Below the pieces are notes generated by a model. The model did no database searches and was not told the origin of the DNA. It saw nothing but the letters and a program-made list of their open reading frames with translations. Below are positions 1 through 5,040 of a DNA stretch of 6,811 nucleotides, piece by piece. The DNA lies in contig DHNU01000048.1 in the NCBI GenBank assembly GCA_002407645.1, forward strand, positions 1 to 6,811, written 5' to 3'. The number at the start of each line of letters is the position of its first letter. Positions within the stretch are counted from its first letter, which is position 1. The DNA comes from Ruminococcaceae bacterium UBA5408 (GTDB taxonomy: Bacteria; Bacillota; Clostridia; Oscillospirales; Acutalibacteraceae). A program made the translations under genes and the position numbers.

Positions 1-33
1 GAGAATATATGTAAAATGCGATTGCTAAATCTT

Positions 34-66
34 TTGAAGTTACGATATTATATATGTTTATATAAT
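34..66 (+). promoter_or_regulatory. Possible promoter upstream of the acyltransferase gene
   Basis: A TTGAAG hexamer (34-39) is followed by TTTATA (57-62) at 17-nt spacing, overlapping a better TATAAT (61-66) at 21-nt spacing. Neither pair is fully convincing in such AT-rich DNA. If used, it would give a leader of about 130 nt before the acyltransferase start at 203. I see no gene in 1-202. Confidence 0.25.
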
Positions 67-150
67 TAATTGTATATTAAGAAACTATTAATATAAATAG
101 GATAAATTGTAAATTATTTATTAGATTTCCTTTAGAAATTGCTTTTTGTG

Positions 151-176
151 TTGAATTTCTGCTAAACTTAATTCAA
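151..176. repeat. 7-bp inverted repeat in the acyltransferase leader
   Basis: TTGAATT (151-157) and AATTCAA (170-176) are perfect inverted copies separated by 12 nt, 27 nt before the acyltransferase start codon. They could form a weak leader hairpin or an operator. The sequence is AT-rich, so chance is a real alternative. Confidence 0.3.
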
Positions 177-202
177 TATACAATTTTTAAAGGGTGTGGA
201 AA

Positions 203-1330
203 ATGCCGGTACAGAAGGCTAAAAGATTTTATTATTTAGACTTATTAAAACTTATAGCCACTTTTTGTGTATGTTCATATCATTTTGCCTTTTTAGGTAA
301 TTTGGATTATATTGACGGTGTTTCAAATAAGATATTAGTAACAAGACTATTATTTAATATAAACAGCATTTGTATTCCGTTGTTCTTTATGGTAAACGGA
401 TCATTGCTTCTGAATAAAACTTTAAAAATTAAGGGATTTATAAAAAAAAGCGCAGTCATATTGTTGCAATATTATTTTTGGCGGTTCCTTACTATAGTTT
501 TATTAGCCGATATAAAAGATATTGATTTATCTAATATCGGTAAGTCTAATTTATTTAACGCTGTTTTTTTGTGGTCAGATATAAATGGCATCGATTTGGC
601 TCATTTATGGTTTATTCCTTCGCTGCTTTGTGTGTATTTTATATATCCGTTTATAAAGCATGCTTTTGACCAACTGAATTATCAAAGAAATGTTGAAACT
701 TTGTTTTTGTATTCATTATTAGTGCTGTTCACAATCTGCTTTTTATTTAATGATTTAAGTACCATATCTAAATCAGTACCTATAATATCTAATATTAATT
801 TTTTAAATATTAAAATGTTAAACCCGTTTCGTTCGATAGTTGGGGCATTACTTCTATATTTTATTTTAGGCGGTCTAATACATAAAAATATAGACACACT
901 GAAAAATATTAAAACATATAAACTGATTATTTGTTTTATTATCGCAGCGTTTTTACTCTTGGGTAAATGGTATATAGAGTCTAAGGCTGAAAATGCAACA
1001 TGGGACGGCGTTTTCGGTGGTTATGCTTCAACCCCTACTTTAATTATGACAAGCTGTATTTTCATTTTAGCAGCCAAAATTCCAAACAGTTTTTTTGAAA
1101 AATCCAAGTCTAAATTAAAAATGCTTGTAATGGTCGGAAAGAATACACTTAACGTTTACTATATGCACTGGATTTTCGGTTATGCAGTACTGATGCGGTA
1201 TTATCCATACTTTCGTACACATACAGGGGTTTTAGTGAATGCGGTAAAATCCATAGTTGTTGTAATGCTGTTTTCCTTTGCAGGAGCATTGCTTAAGAAG
1301 ATACCGGTTATTTGGAAACTTTTGCATTAA
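203..1330 (+). CDS. Acyltransferase family 3 membrane protein (O-acyltransferase)
   Basis: This 375-aa polytopic membrane protein resembles acyltransferase family 3 (OafA/WecH-like), enzymes that move acetyl or other acyl groups onto sugars of surface polysaccharides from the cytoplasmic membrane. Family-like features are the N-terminal segment with LDLLKLIATF and His27, corresponding to the conserved membrane His; the LWFIPSLLCVYFIYPF segment at about residues 135-150; and the C-terminal NVYYMHWIF at 317-325. About ten hydrophobic segments are visible across the length, and size is typical. ATG 203 is chosen over the in-frame GTG 194 because AAAGGG (189-194) sits 8 nt upstream of it and overlaps the GTG. 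The gene appears monocistronic: a 133-nt gap follows and I see no strong terminator. The substrate cannot be read from sequence; no glycan-synthesis genes lie next to it, so a role in wall, teichoic acid or exopolysaccharide acetylation is only inference. Confidence 0.85.
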   Translation: MPVQKAKRFYYLDLLKLIATFCVCSYHFAFLGNLDYIDGVSNKILVTRLLFNINSICIPLFFMVNGSLLLNKTLKIKGFIKKSAVILLQYYFWRFLTIVLLADIKDIDLSNIGKSNLFNAVFLWSDINGIDLAHLWFIPSLLCVYFIYPFIKHAFDQLNYQRNVETLFLYSLLVLFTICFLFNDLSTISKSVPIISNINFLNIKMLNPFRSIVGALLLYFILGGLIHKNIDTLKNIKTYKLIICFIIAAFLLLGKWYIESKAENATWDGVFGGYASTPTLIMTSCIFILAAKIPNSFFEKSKSKLKMLVMVGKNTLNVYYMHWIFGYAVLMRYYPYFRTHTGVLVNAVKSIVVVMLFSFAGALLKKIPVIWKLLH

Positions 1331-1397
1331 AAGGCAGAATTTCAAGATTACTCTACAAGTAAACTGTAATTTCACCCATTATATGCTGTCGTATTGT

Positions 1398-1427
1398 TTG
1401 CTTTAATTCGATTTTTTGTTTTATACT
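1398..1427 (+). promoter_or_regulatory. Candidate sigma-A promoter for the nucleosidase/acetyltransferase unit
   Basis: TTGCTT (1398-1403) and TATACT (1422-1427) are separated by 18 nt, 37 nt upstream of the nucleosidase start. Both boxes are partial consensus matches. Position fits a short leader for the two-gene unit 1464-2818. Confidence 0.4.
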
Positions 1428-1463
1428 TAATATTAAAATAATTTAAAATTTGGGGTGCTGTGC

Positions 1464-2156
1464 ATGATTGGTATTATAGGCGCAATGGCGGTTGAAGTCG
1501 AAAAATTGGTTTCTGTTATGACAAATGAAACCGTCGAAACAATTAGTTCTATAGATTATCATATAGGTAAAATACAGGGTGTTGACTGTGTTGTTGCACA
1601 ATGCGGTGTAGGAAAAGTAGCGGCGGCAGTCTGCGCTCAAACAATGATTTTAAGATATAATACCGATAAAGTAATAAATGTCGGTGTAGCGGGTGGTATC
1701 GGCAGTGAAATACATATCGGAGATATAGTAATATCAAAAGGTTTGGTTCAGCATGATATGGATACAACTTCACTTGGTGACGAAAAAGGATTAATAAGCG
1801 GACTTAATATCGTAACTATACCGGCATCCGATTATTTAGTCAATTTAGTTTCGAAAACGGCTTCGGAAATATACGGACAAGGTGTACATATAGGAATTAT
1901 TGCAACAGGTGACCAGTTTATCGGCAATGCGGAAAAACTTAATACAATTGCAAAAGATTTTGGCGCATCTGCTTGTGAAATGGAGGGTGCAAGCATAGCG
2001 CAGGTTTGTTATATCAATCATGTGGACTTTGTTGTAATAAGGGCTATATCCGACAACGCCAATGAACACGCAGATATCGATTTTACTCAGTTTGTTGTGT
2101 CCTCTGCATACAAAACAGCTAAATTAATTACTAAATTACTTCCACGTATTTTATAA
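1464..2156 (+). CDS. mtnN: 5'-methylthioadenosine/S-adenosylhomocysteine nucleosidase
   Basis: This 230-aa enzyme hydrolyses the glycosidic bond of methylthioadenosine and S-adenosylhomocysteine, releasing adenine. It clears inhibitory by-products of polyamine synthesis and SAM-dependent methylation and supplies S-ribosylhomocysteine. The N-terminus has the family start MIGIIGAM with Glu11, equivalent to catalytic Glu12 of the E. coli enzyme. It is followed by GVAGG, GDIVIS and ATGDQFI motifs, then CEMEG with Glu172 and Glu174 (substrate ribose), and SDNA with Asp197 (catalytic acid at the adenine). Length matches the E. coli enzyme (232 aa), so it looks intact and active. Start ATG 1464 follows GGGGTG at 1452-1457 with 6-nt spacing; the upstream in-frame GTG 1455 lies inside that ribosome binding site. 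An acetyltransferase-like gene begins 38 nt after the stop with no terminator between, suggesting co-transcription. Confidence 0.95.
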   Translation: MIGIIGAMAVEVEKLVSVMTNETVETISSIDYHIGKIQGVDCVVAQCGVGKVAAAVCAQTMILRYNTDKVINVGVAGGIGSEIHIGDIVISKGLVQHDMDTTSLGDEKGLISGLNIVTIPASDYLVNLVSKTASEIYGQGVHIGIIATGDQFIGNAEKLNTIAKDFGASACEMEGASIAQVCYINHVDFVVIRAISDNANEHADIDFTQFVVSSAYKTAKLITKLLPRIL

Positions 2157-2194
2157 AGAGGTAAACTTAAAATTTTAAAACAGGGGGTATTGGT

Positions 2195-2818
2195 TTGATA
2201 TATGTAAATATGGACACATGGCCAAGAAAAAAGCATTTTGAGCATTTTTATAAAATGGACTATCCTCACTTCAATGTTTCAATGAATATTGAAATAAGCA
2301 ATTTTTTAAAATTTGTTAAGGAAAATCACATATCCTTTTATTACTCCATGTGTTTTGCCTGTACTGCTGTTTTAAATCAGATTGAAAATTTTAGATATCG
2401 AATACATGATGGAAAAGTAATCATATATGATAGAGTACATCCGTCTTTCACAGACATCGACAAAAACAGTGATTTATTTAAAATAGTTACTTTGAATATG
2501 ACAGACGATATTGTTGAATTTTCAAGCAATGCGAAGTATAAATCTTTGAAGCAAAAGGGACTGTTTGAAAATGATAATGACGAGAGAGAAGATTTGATAT
2601 ATTACACTTGTACTCCTTGGTTTTCTTTTACGCAGCTTACACACCCTATTGAGTTAAAAAAAGAAGATTCTATACCACGAGTATCATGGGGAAAATATTA
2701 TAGTGATAACGGTAAAGTGCTGCTTCCTTTTTCTGTTCAAGCGAATCATGCTTTAGTGGATGGCTGCCATGTAGGAATGTTTGTTGATAAATTAAATAAA
2801 TATATGAATAGCTTATAA
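2195..2818 (+). CDS. Type A chloramphenicol acetyltransferase-like protein
   Basis: This 207-aa protein belongs to the classical (type A, trimeric) chloramphenicol O-acetyltransferase family, which uses acetyl-CoA to acetylate a hydroxyl group. Family features run along its whole length: W9-RKKHF near the start, FYYSMCFA at 48-55, YDRVHPSFT at 78-86, PWFSFT at 141-146, GKYY at 166-169, and the active-site block NHALVDG at 184-190 with catalytic His185 and structural Asp189. The residue three before Pro141 is Thr138, where classical CATs carry Ser148, a conservative change by my hand alignment. The first His of the usual HHxxxDG is Asn184. Start TTG 2195 is chosen because AGGGGG (2182-2187) is 7 nt upstream; ATG 2210 would cut close to the conserved Trp. 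Chromosomal CAT-like genes are common in Clostridia and often have no proven role in drug resistance, so the substrate is left open. Confidence 0.85.
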   Translation: MIYVNMDTWPRKKHFEHFYKMDYPHFNVSMNIEISNFLKFVKENHISFYYSMCFACTAVLNQIENFRYRIHDGKVIIYDRVHPSFTDIDKNSDLFKIVTLNMTDDIVEFSSNAKYKSLKQKGLFENDNDEREDLIYYTCTPWFSFTQLTHPIELKKEDSIPRVSWGKYYSDNGKVLLPFSVQANHALVDGCHVGMFVDKLNKYMNSL

Positions 2819-2834
2819 TTATTTAGCAAAAAAC

Positions 2835-2862
2835 AAGGCATGGAACTTTACTTCCATGCCTT
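2835..2862. terminator. Bidirectional hairpin terminator between the CAT-like gene and lexA
   Basis: AAGGCATGGAA (2835-2845) and TTCCATGCCTT (2852-2862) form a perfect 11-bp stem with a 6-nt loop. On the minus strand the stem is followed by a T-run (complement of 2828-2833), making it a strong terminator for lexA. On the plus strand the tail is ACTTTAATTT, a weaker U-tract for the CAT-like gene. Confidence 0.85.
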
Positions 2863-2873
2863 ACTTTAATTTA

Positions 2874-3455
2874 TTAATAATAGCGGAAAACTGCGACTAC
2901 TTTTCCCAAGACAGAAACATCGGTTGTAAATATTGGTTTAAAATCAGGATTTTCCGGCTGTAAGCGAATGCCGTCTTTTTCGCGGTATAGACGTTTTACT
3001 GTAGCTTCGTCCTCGATTAATGCTACGACAATCTCTCCGTCATAAGCAGTCGGCGTTTTTTCGGCGACTACAATGTCACCGTCTAAAATTCCGGCATTTT
3101 TCATGCTCTGACCGCTGACATTAAGAGCAAAAAAATCGTTATTGCATTCATATTTGGGACAGAAGGGTATGTATCCCTCAATATCTTCTACTGCTAAAAT
3201 AGGCTGTCCTGCTGCTACTTTTCCAACAATGGGAACTTGGATTGCTTTTTGTTCACCTGCAATGTGTATGGCTCTGTTAAGCCCTGCGTCCCTTGTAATG
3301 TAGCCGAGACGTTCCAATGTTTTTAAATGGGCATGTACACTTGAAGTGGATTTTAACCCTGTTGCACTGCAAATTTCCCTAACTGTTGGAGGAAGTCCTG
3401 TTTCAGCTCTGGATTTAAGGTAATCATATACTTTTTGCTGGCTTTGCGTTAACAT
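2874..3455 (-). CDS. lexA: LexA, SOS response transcriptional repressor
   Basis: This 193-aa protein is the SOS repressor. It binds operators upstream of DNA-damage genes and cleaves itself when activated RecA is present. The N-terminal winged helix-turn-helix (about 1-65) contains PPTVREICSATGL and STSSVHAHLKTLERLGYI. The Ala82-Gly83 bond in VAAGQP is the self-cleavage site. The C-terminal S24-type peptidase domain has Ser117 in SGQSM and Lys154 in ATVKRL as the catalytic dyad. All key residues are offset by exactly two from E. coli (Ala84-Gly85, Ser119, Lys156), so the protein should be functional. Start ATG (complement of 3453-3455) is preceded by a GGGGG ribosome binding site (3465-3469, minus strand) with 9-nt spacing. 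The gene is monocistronic, with its own terminator and a candidate LexA operator upstream that suggests autoregulation. Confidence 0.97.
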   Translation of the reverse strand: MLTQSQQKVYDYLKSRAETGLPPTVREICSATGLKSTSSVHAHLKTLERLGYITRDAGLNRAIHIAGEQKAIQVPIVGKVAAGQPILAVEDIEGYIPFCPKYECNNDFFALNVSGQSMKNAGILDGDIVVAEKTPTAYDGEIVVALIEDEATVKRLYREKDGIRLQPENPDFKPIFTTDVSVLGKVVAVFRYY

Positions 3456-3494
3456 TTTACACAGCCCCCAAACAACAATTTAAATCGTATTTAT

Positions 3495-3503
3495 ATTATA
3501 ACA
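3495..3503 (-). promoter_or_regulatory. Extended -10 promoter of lexA
   Basis: The minus strand reads TGTTATAAT across 3503-3495, a perfect extended -10 (TGnTATAAT) with TATAAT at 3500-3495. The -35 region is poor (TTTTAA at 3523-3518 with 17-nt spacing), as is common for extended -10 promoters. Predicted start of transcription is near 3488, about 33 nt before the lexA start codon. Confidence 0.6.
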
Positions 3504-3517
3504 TAAATAGGATTAGA

Positions 3518-3535
3518 TTAAAACAAATGTTTGAA
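3518..3535. promoter_or_regulatory. Candidate LexA (SOS) operator
   Basis: The sequence is a palindrome of form TTnAAACAnnTGTTTnAA. Its core AAAC-N4-GTTT (3521-3532) is a relaxed version of the Firmicute SOS box GAAC-N4-GTTC/T; only the outer G is missing on each half. It overlaps the -35 region of the lexA promoter, where a repressor would block polymerase. Autoregulation of lexA is normal in the phylum. The match is imperfect and AT-rich. Confidence 0.5.
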
Positions 3536-3545
3536 GAAATCAAAA

Positions 3546-3564
3546 ATTCATAGGATATTCATAG
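3546..3564 (+). repeat. Two 8-bp direct repeats at 11-bp period
   Basis: ATTCATAG occurs at 3546-3553 and again at 3557-3564, eleven bases apart, about one helical turn. The pair lies between the lexA promoter and the -10 box of the divergent small transcript, roughly 43-61 nt upstream of that transcript's predicted start. It could be a regulator site; no known family is recognised. Confidence 0.3.
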
Positions 3565-3594
3565 CTGTGTAACAACTGATTTATGTATTGAAGA

Positions 3595-3600
3595 TATAAT
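3595..3600 (+). promoter_or_regulatory. -10 box of the candidate small RNA
   Basis: A perfect TATAAT lies at 3595-3600, placing a transcript start near 3607. The -35 region around 3572-3577 (ACAACT) is not consensus and there is no TG extension, so the promoter may be weak or need an activator. Confidence 0.4.
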
Positions 3601-3606
3601 ATATTT

Positions 3607-3718
3607 GTAATCAAGGATATGGAGCCGCACCATTACTTGATGCATGTTCTACCCTCCTCAATATACCCCTCAAGCTAATGAAAAAGGACTCAGTCTTAAA
3701 GGACTGAGCCTTTTTTCT
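3607..3718 (+). ncRNA. Candidate small RNA with two anti-Shine-Dalgarno-like motifs
   Basis: A compact transcription unit is visible: TATAAT at 3595-3600, a predicted start near 3607 and an intrinsic terminator ending near 3718, giving an RNA of about 110 nt. The 5' part folds as ATCAAG (3610-3615) with CTTGAT (3636-3641), continued by ATGG (3619-3622) with CCAT (3630-3633) around a 7-nt loop. The following stretch 3642-3680 shows little self-pairing and holds an imperfect repeat, TACCCTCCTCAA (3650-3661) and TACCCCTCAA (3664-3673), whose C-rich cores are complementary to Shine-Dalgarno sequences. This stem-loop, C-rich seed, terminator order is typical of Firmicute regulatory RNAs that block translation starts. 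It matches no RNA family I can name. It is divergent from lexA but lies downstream of the candidate LexA site. A 19-codon open frame (3619-3678) overlaps it, so a small mRNA is an alternative. Confidence 0.5.
3681..3718 (+). terminator. Intrinsic terminator of the candidate small RNA
   Basis: AAAAAGG (3681-3687), a bulged A, then CTCAGTC (3689-3695) pair with GACTGAG (3702-3708) and CCTTTTTT (3709-3716) around a loop of about 6 nt. The T-run following the GC stem makes this one of the strongest terminators in the window. No protein gene lies immediately upstream on this strand, so it must serve a short transcript. Confidence 0.85.
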
Positions 3719-3997
3719 TTCTGTATTTTTAGGATTTCTTTTAAAATTTGAGTCTTTACTCACAATCTGATTTTTTACACATATTTATCTAATTGATATA
3801 TAAATCGGTGAGTTTGGTCAATATTATAATTAATCACTTATTTGTTAAAATACCGTTCGTTTTTCAATATCATTGATTCTTTAGTTACGCTTAAAAAATA
3901 TTTAATTTATAAATCTTTTGTTTTTAATTATGAAAATCAGATTAATTGTCTAAAAATTATAAAAATCGCTTTTTTATAAATAAAAATACGTATATCC
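3719..3997. other. AT-rich intergenic region without a recognisable gene
   Basis: No open frame with a ribosome binding site and no RNA family is recognised on either strand between the small-RNA terminator and the sigma-F-like promoter. It holds an isolated TATAAT (3825-3830) without a good -35, and an 11-bp perfect inverted repeat, AATCTGATTTT (3764-3774) and AAAATCAGATT (3933-3943), 158 bp apart. This may be a decayed element or chance. Confidence 0.5.
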
Positions 3998-4027
3998 GAA
4001 TATAACGAGGATTTTATGGCAAAAATA
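3998..4027 (+). promoter_or_regulatory. Candidate sigma-F promoter of the SpoIIQ-like gene
   Basis: GAATA (3998-4002) and GGCAAAAATA (4018-4027) are separated by 15 nt. The second box fits the forespore sigma-F -10 pattern GGnnAnAnTw at every fixed position, and the first fits the loose -35 (GywTA/GmATA type) in most positions. Transcription would start near 4033, only about 13 nt before ATG 4046 and right at the GGAGG. spoIIQ is sigma-F controlled in Bacillus subtilis and Clostridioides difficile, which agrees with the gene assignment. Confidence 0.45.
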
Positions 4028-4045
4028 TATTCGGAGGTGCAACGA

Positions 4046-4774
4046 ATGAGTAATTTACATTTAGTAAACAATAAACCCAAAAAAAATAACTCCAAAGGAT
4101 TTTATATTGCACTTGGTGTATGTTTAATTGCAATAGGCGTTGCGGCATGGACTACCTATGACAGCGTTGTTAATTATGCTGAACCTGAAGAAAATGTTAC
4201 AAGCAGTCAGACTGCCAAAGAAACAAATGAAACAGTAAGCGGGATTAAGGTTATTGCCGGCGAGAACAGTACAACTAAAACTGAATCCTCCCCAAAAATT
4301 TCAACCAAGGAACAAACTTCCAAGGTGCCGGCAAAACCTTCCCAAAAACAGCCGGTAAAACAAACGGCGGCTGCACCGCTAAAATTTATCAGCCCTGTAG
4401 ATAAAGCGGTAACACAAAAATTCAGCGGGAAAAATTTGATTTTTTCTAAAACAATGCAGGATTGGCGCTCACATGATGGGACTGATTTCGGCGCCAAAAA
4501 AGGTGATACCGTTAAAGCTGTAACAGACGGAAAAGTCAAAGATATTTATAAAGATGACTTGTATGGGAACACTGTAGTTATGTTACACGGTGACATAGAA
4601 ACTTATTACTGCGGACTGAATGATGTAAGCGTTAAGAAAAACGATGAAGTCAAACAGGGCCAAAAAGTTGGAACAATTGGAGATATTCCGTTTGAATGTG
4701 AAGACGCCCCCCATTTGCATTTGGAAATGAAAAAGAATAATAAATTGATTGACCCTCTTTCTGTAATTAAATAA
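4046..4774 (+). CDS. spoIIQ: SpoIIQ-like M23 (LytM) family sporulation protein
   Basis: This 242-aa single-pass membrane protein fits SpoIIQ, the forespore protein that pairs with mother-cell SpoIIIAH to bridge the engulfing membranes. A short basic N-terminus (1-18) precedes one membrane helix (about 19-36), a low-complexity Ser/Thr/Lys/Pro linker (about 45-110) and a LytM/M23 domain (about 113-240). The zinc ligands look intact: His143 and Asp147 in SHDGTDFG, and His225 in HLHLE, with His223 as one catalytic His. The second catalytic His, normally in TxYxHL, is Gly190 (TYYCGL), so hydrolase activity is doubtful. The pattern DW-R-SH-DGTDFGA and the ending HLHLEMKKNNKLIDP match Clostridial SpoIIQ better than cell-wall endopeptidases. 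ATG 4046 is preferred over ATG 4016 because GGAGGTG (4033-4039) lies 6 nt before it. A related non-sporulation M23 protein is the main alternative. Confidence 0.75.
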   Translation: MSNLHLVNNKPKKNNSKGFYIALGVCLIAIGVAAWTTYDSVVNYAEPEENVTSSQTAKETNETVSGIKVIAGENSTTKTESSPKISTKEQTSKVPAKPSQKQPVKQTAAAPLKFISPVDKAVTQKFSGKNLIFSKTMQDWRSHDGTDFGAKKGDTVKAVTDGKVKDIYKDDLYGNTVVMLHGDIETYYCGLNDVSVKKNDEVKQGQKVGTIGDIPFECEDAPHLHLEMKKNNKLIDPLSVIK

Positions 4775-4777
4775 GCG

Positions 4778-4807
4778 CGCCCCCGAATTTATAACCGTTT
4801 AGGGGCG
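4778..4807 (+). terminator. GC-rich hairpin after the SpoIIQ-like gene
   Basis: CGCCCC (4778-4783) pairs with GGGGCG (4802-4807) around an 18-nt AT-rich loop, starting 3 nt after the stop codon. There is no T-run after it, so by itself it is not a classical terminator; it may protect the 3' end or act with the next hairpin. Confidence 0.4.
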
Positions 4808-4810
4808 AAC

Positions 4811-4850
4811 AAAGGCTTCGAAAGGATTTTTCTTTTGAGGCCTTTTTATT
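4811..4850 (+). terminator. Intrinsic terminator of the SpoIIQ-like gene
   Basis: AAAGGCTTC (4811-4819) pairs with GAGGCCTTT (4837-4845), 9 bp including one G-U pair, and an inner GAAAG/CTTTT helix extends the stem. It is followed by a T-rich tail (4843-4850 and beyond). Confidence 0.7.
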
Positions 4851-4861
4851 TTATTATTTTA

Positions 4862-4890
4862 TTGAAAAGTGGGACAAACCATGTTATAAT
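4862..4890 (+). promoter_or_regulatory. Strong sigma-A promoter of the USP-like gene
   Basis: TTGAAA (4862-4867) and TATAAT (4885-4890) are separated by exactly 17 nt, and the -10 is extended by TG (4882-4883). It is the best vegetative promoter in the window. Predicted start near 4897 gives a leader of about 144 nt before TTG 5041. Confidence 0.75.
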
Positions 4891-4914
4891 GTTCACAGAG
4901 TTAGGAAATCATAC

Positions 4915-4949
4915 AAAAAGTGTCGACTTTTTATTTAACAATTTGTTAA
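4915..4949 (+). promoter_or_regulatory. Two small hairpins in the leader of the USP-like gene
   Basis: AAAAAGT (4915-4921) pairs with ACTTTTT (4926-4932) around GTCG, a short T-tailed hairpin. Immediately after, TTAACA (4935-4940) and TGTTAA (4944-4949) form a palindrome with a 3-nt centre. They could act as an attenuator-like element, RNA stabiliser or operator. No riboswitch family is recognised. Confidence 0.35.
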
Positions 4950-5040
4950 TAATTTATACACTGTCTGTTACCACAACTATTTTTGAATCATTTATACTAT
5001 GTATTGGCTGGTAAAAATGATTTTGAAAGGAGGCAGAGAT

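Noticed and set aside
3607..3718. 6S RNA, SRP RNA or a metabolite riboswitch
   Set aside because: None of the conserved cores I know for these families is present, the RNA is too short for 6S, and no gene follows the terminator closely enough for cis control.
4016..4045. Upstream ATG start for the SpoIIQ-like protein
   Set aside because: Has no good Shine-Dalgarno and would place the excellent GGAGGTG site inside the coding region; ATG 4046 is correctly spaced from it.
4207..4539. 110-codon minus-strand open frame opposite the SpoIIQ-like gene
   Set aside because: It lies wholly inside a well-supported gene; its protein is a low-complexity complement of the Ser/Thr/Lys linker, with no recognisable domain.
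4935..4958. Possible Rex redox operator (TTAACA...TGTTAA)
   Set aside because: The half-sites are in the opposite order to the Rex consensus TTGTTAA-N4-TTAACAA, and the site lies downstream of the promoter start.
4999..5040. Upstream ATG start for the USP-like protein
   Set aside because: The AAAGGAGG at 5026-5033 is ideally placed for TTG 5041, and the extra 14 residues add nothing resembling the family.
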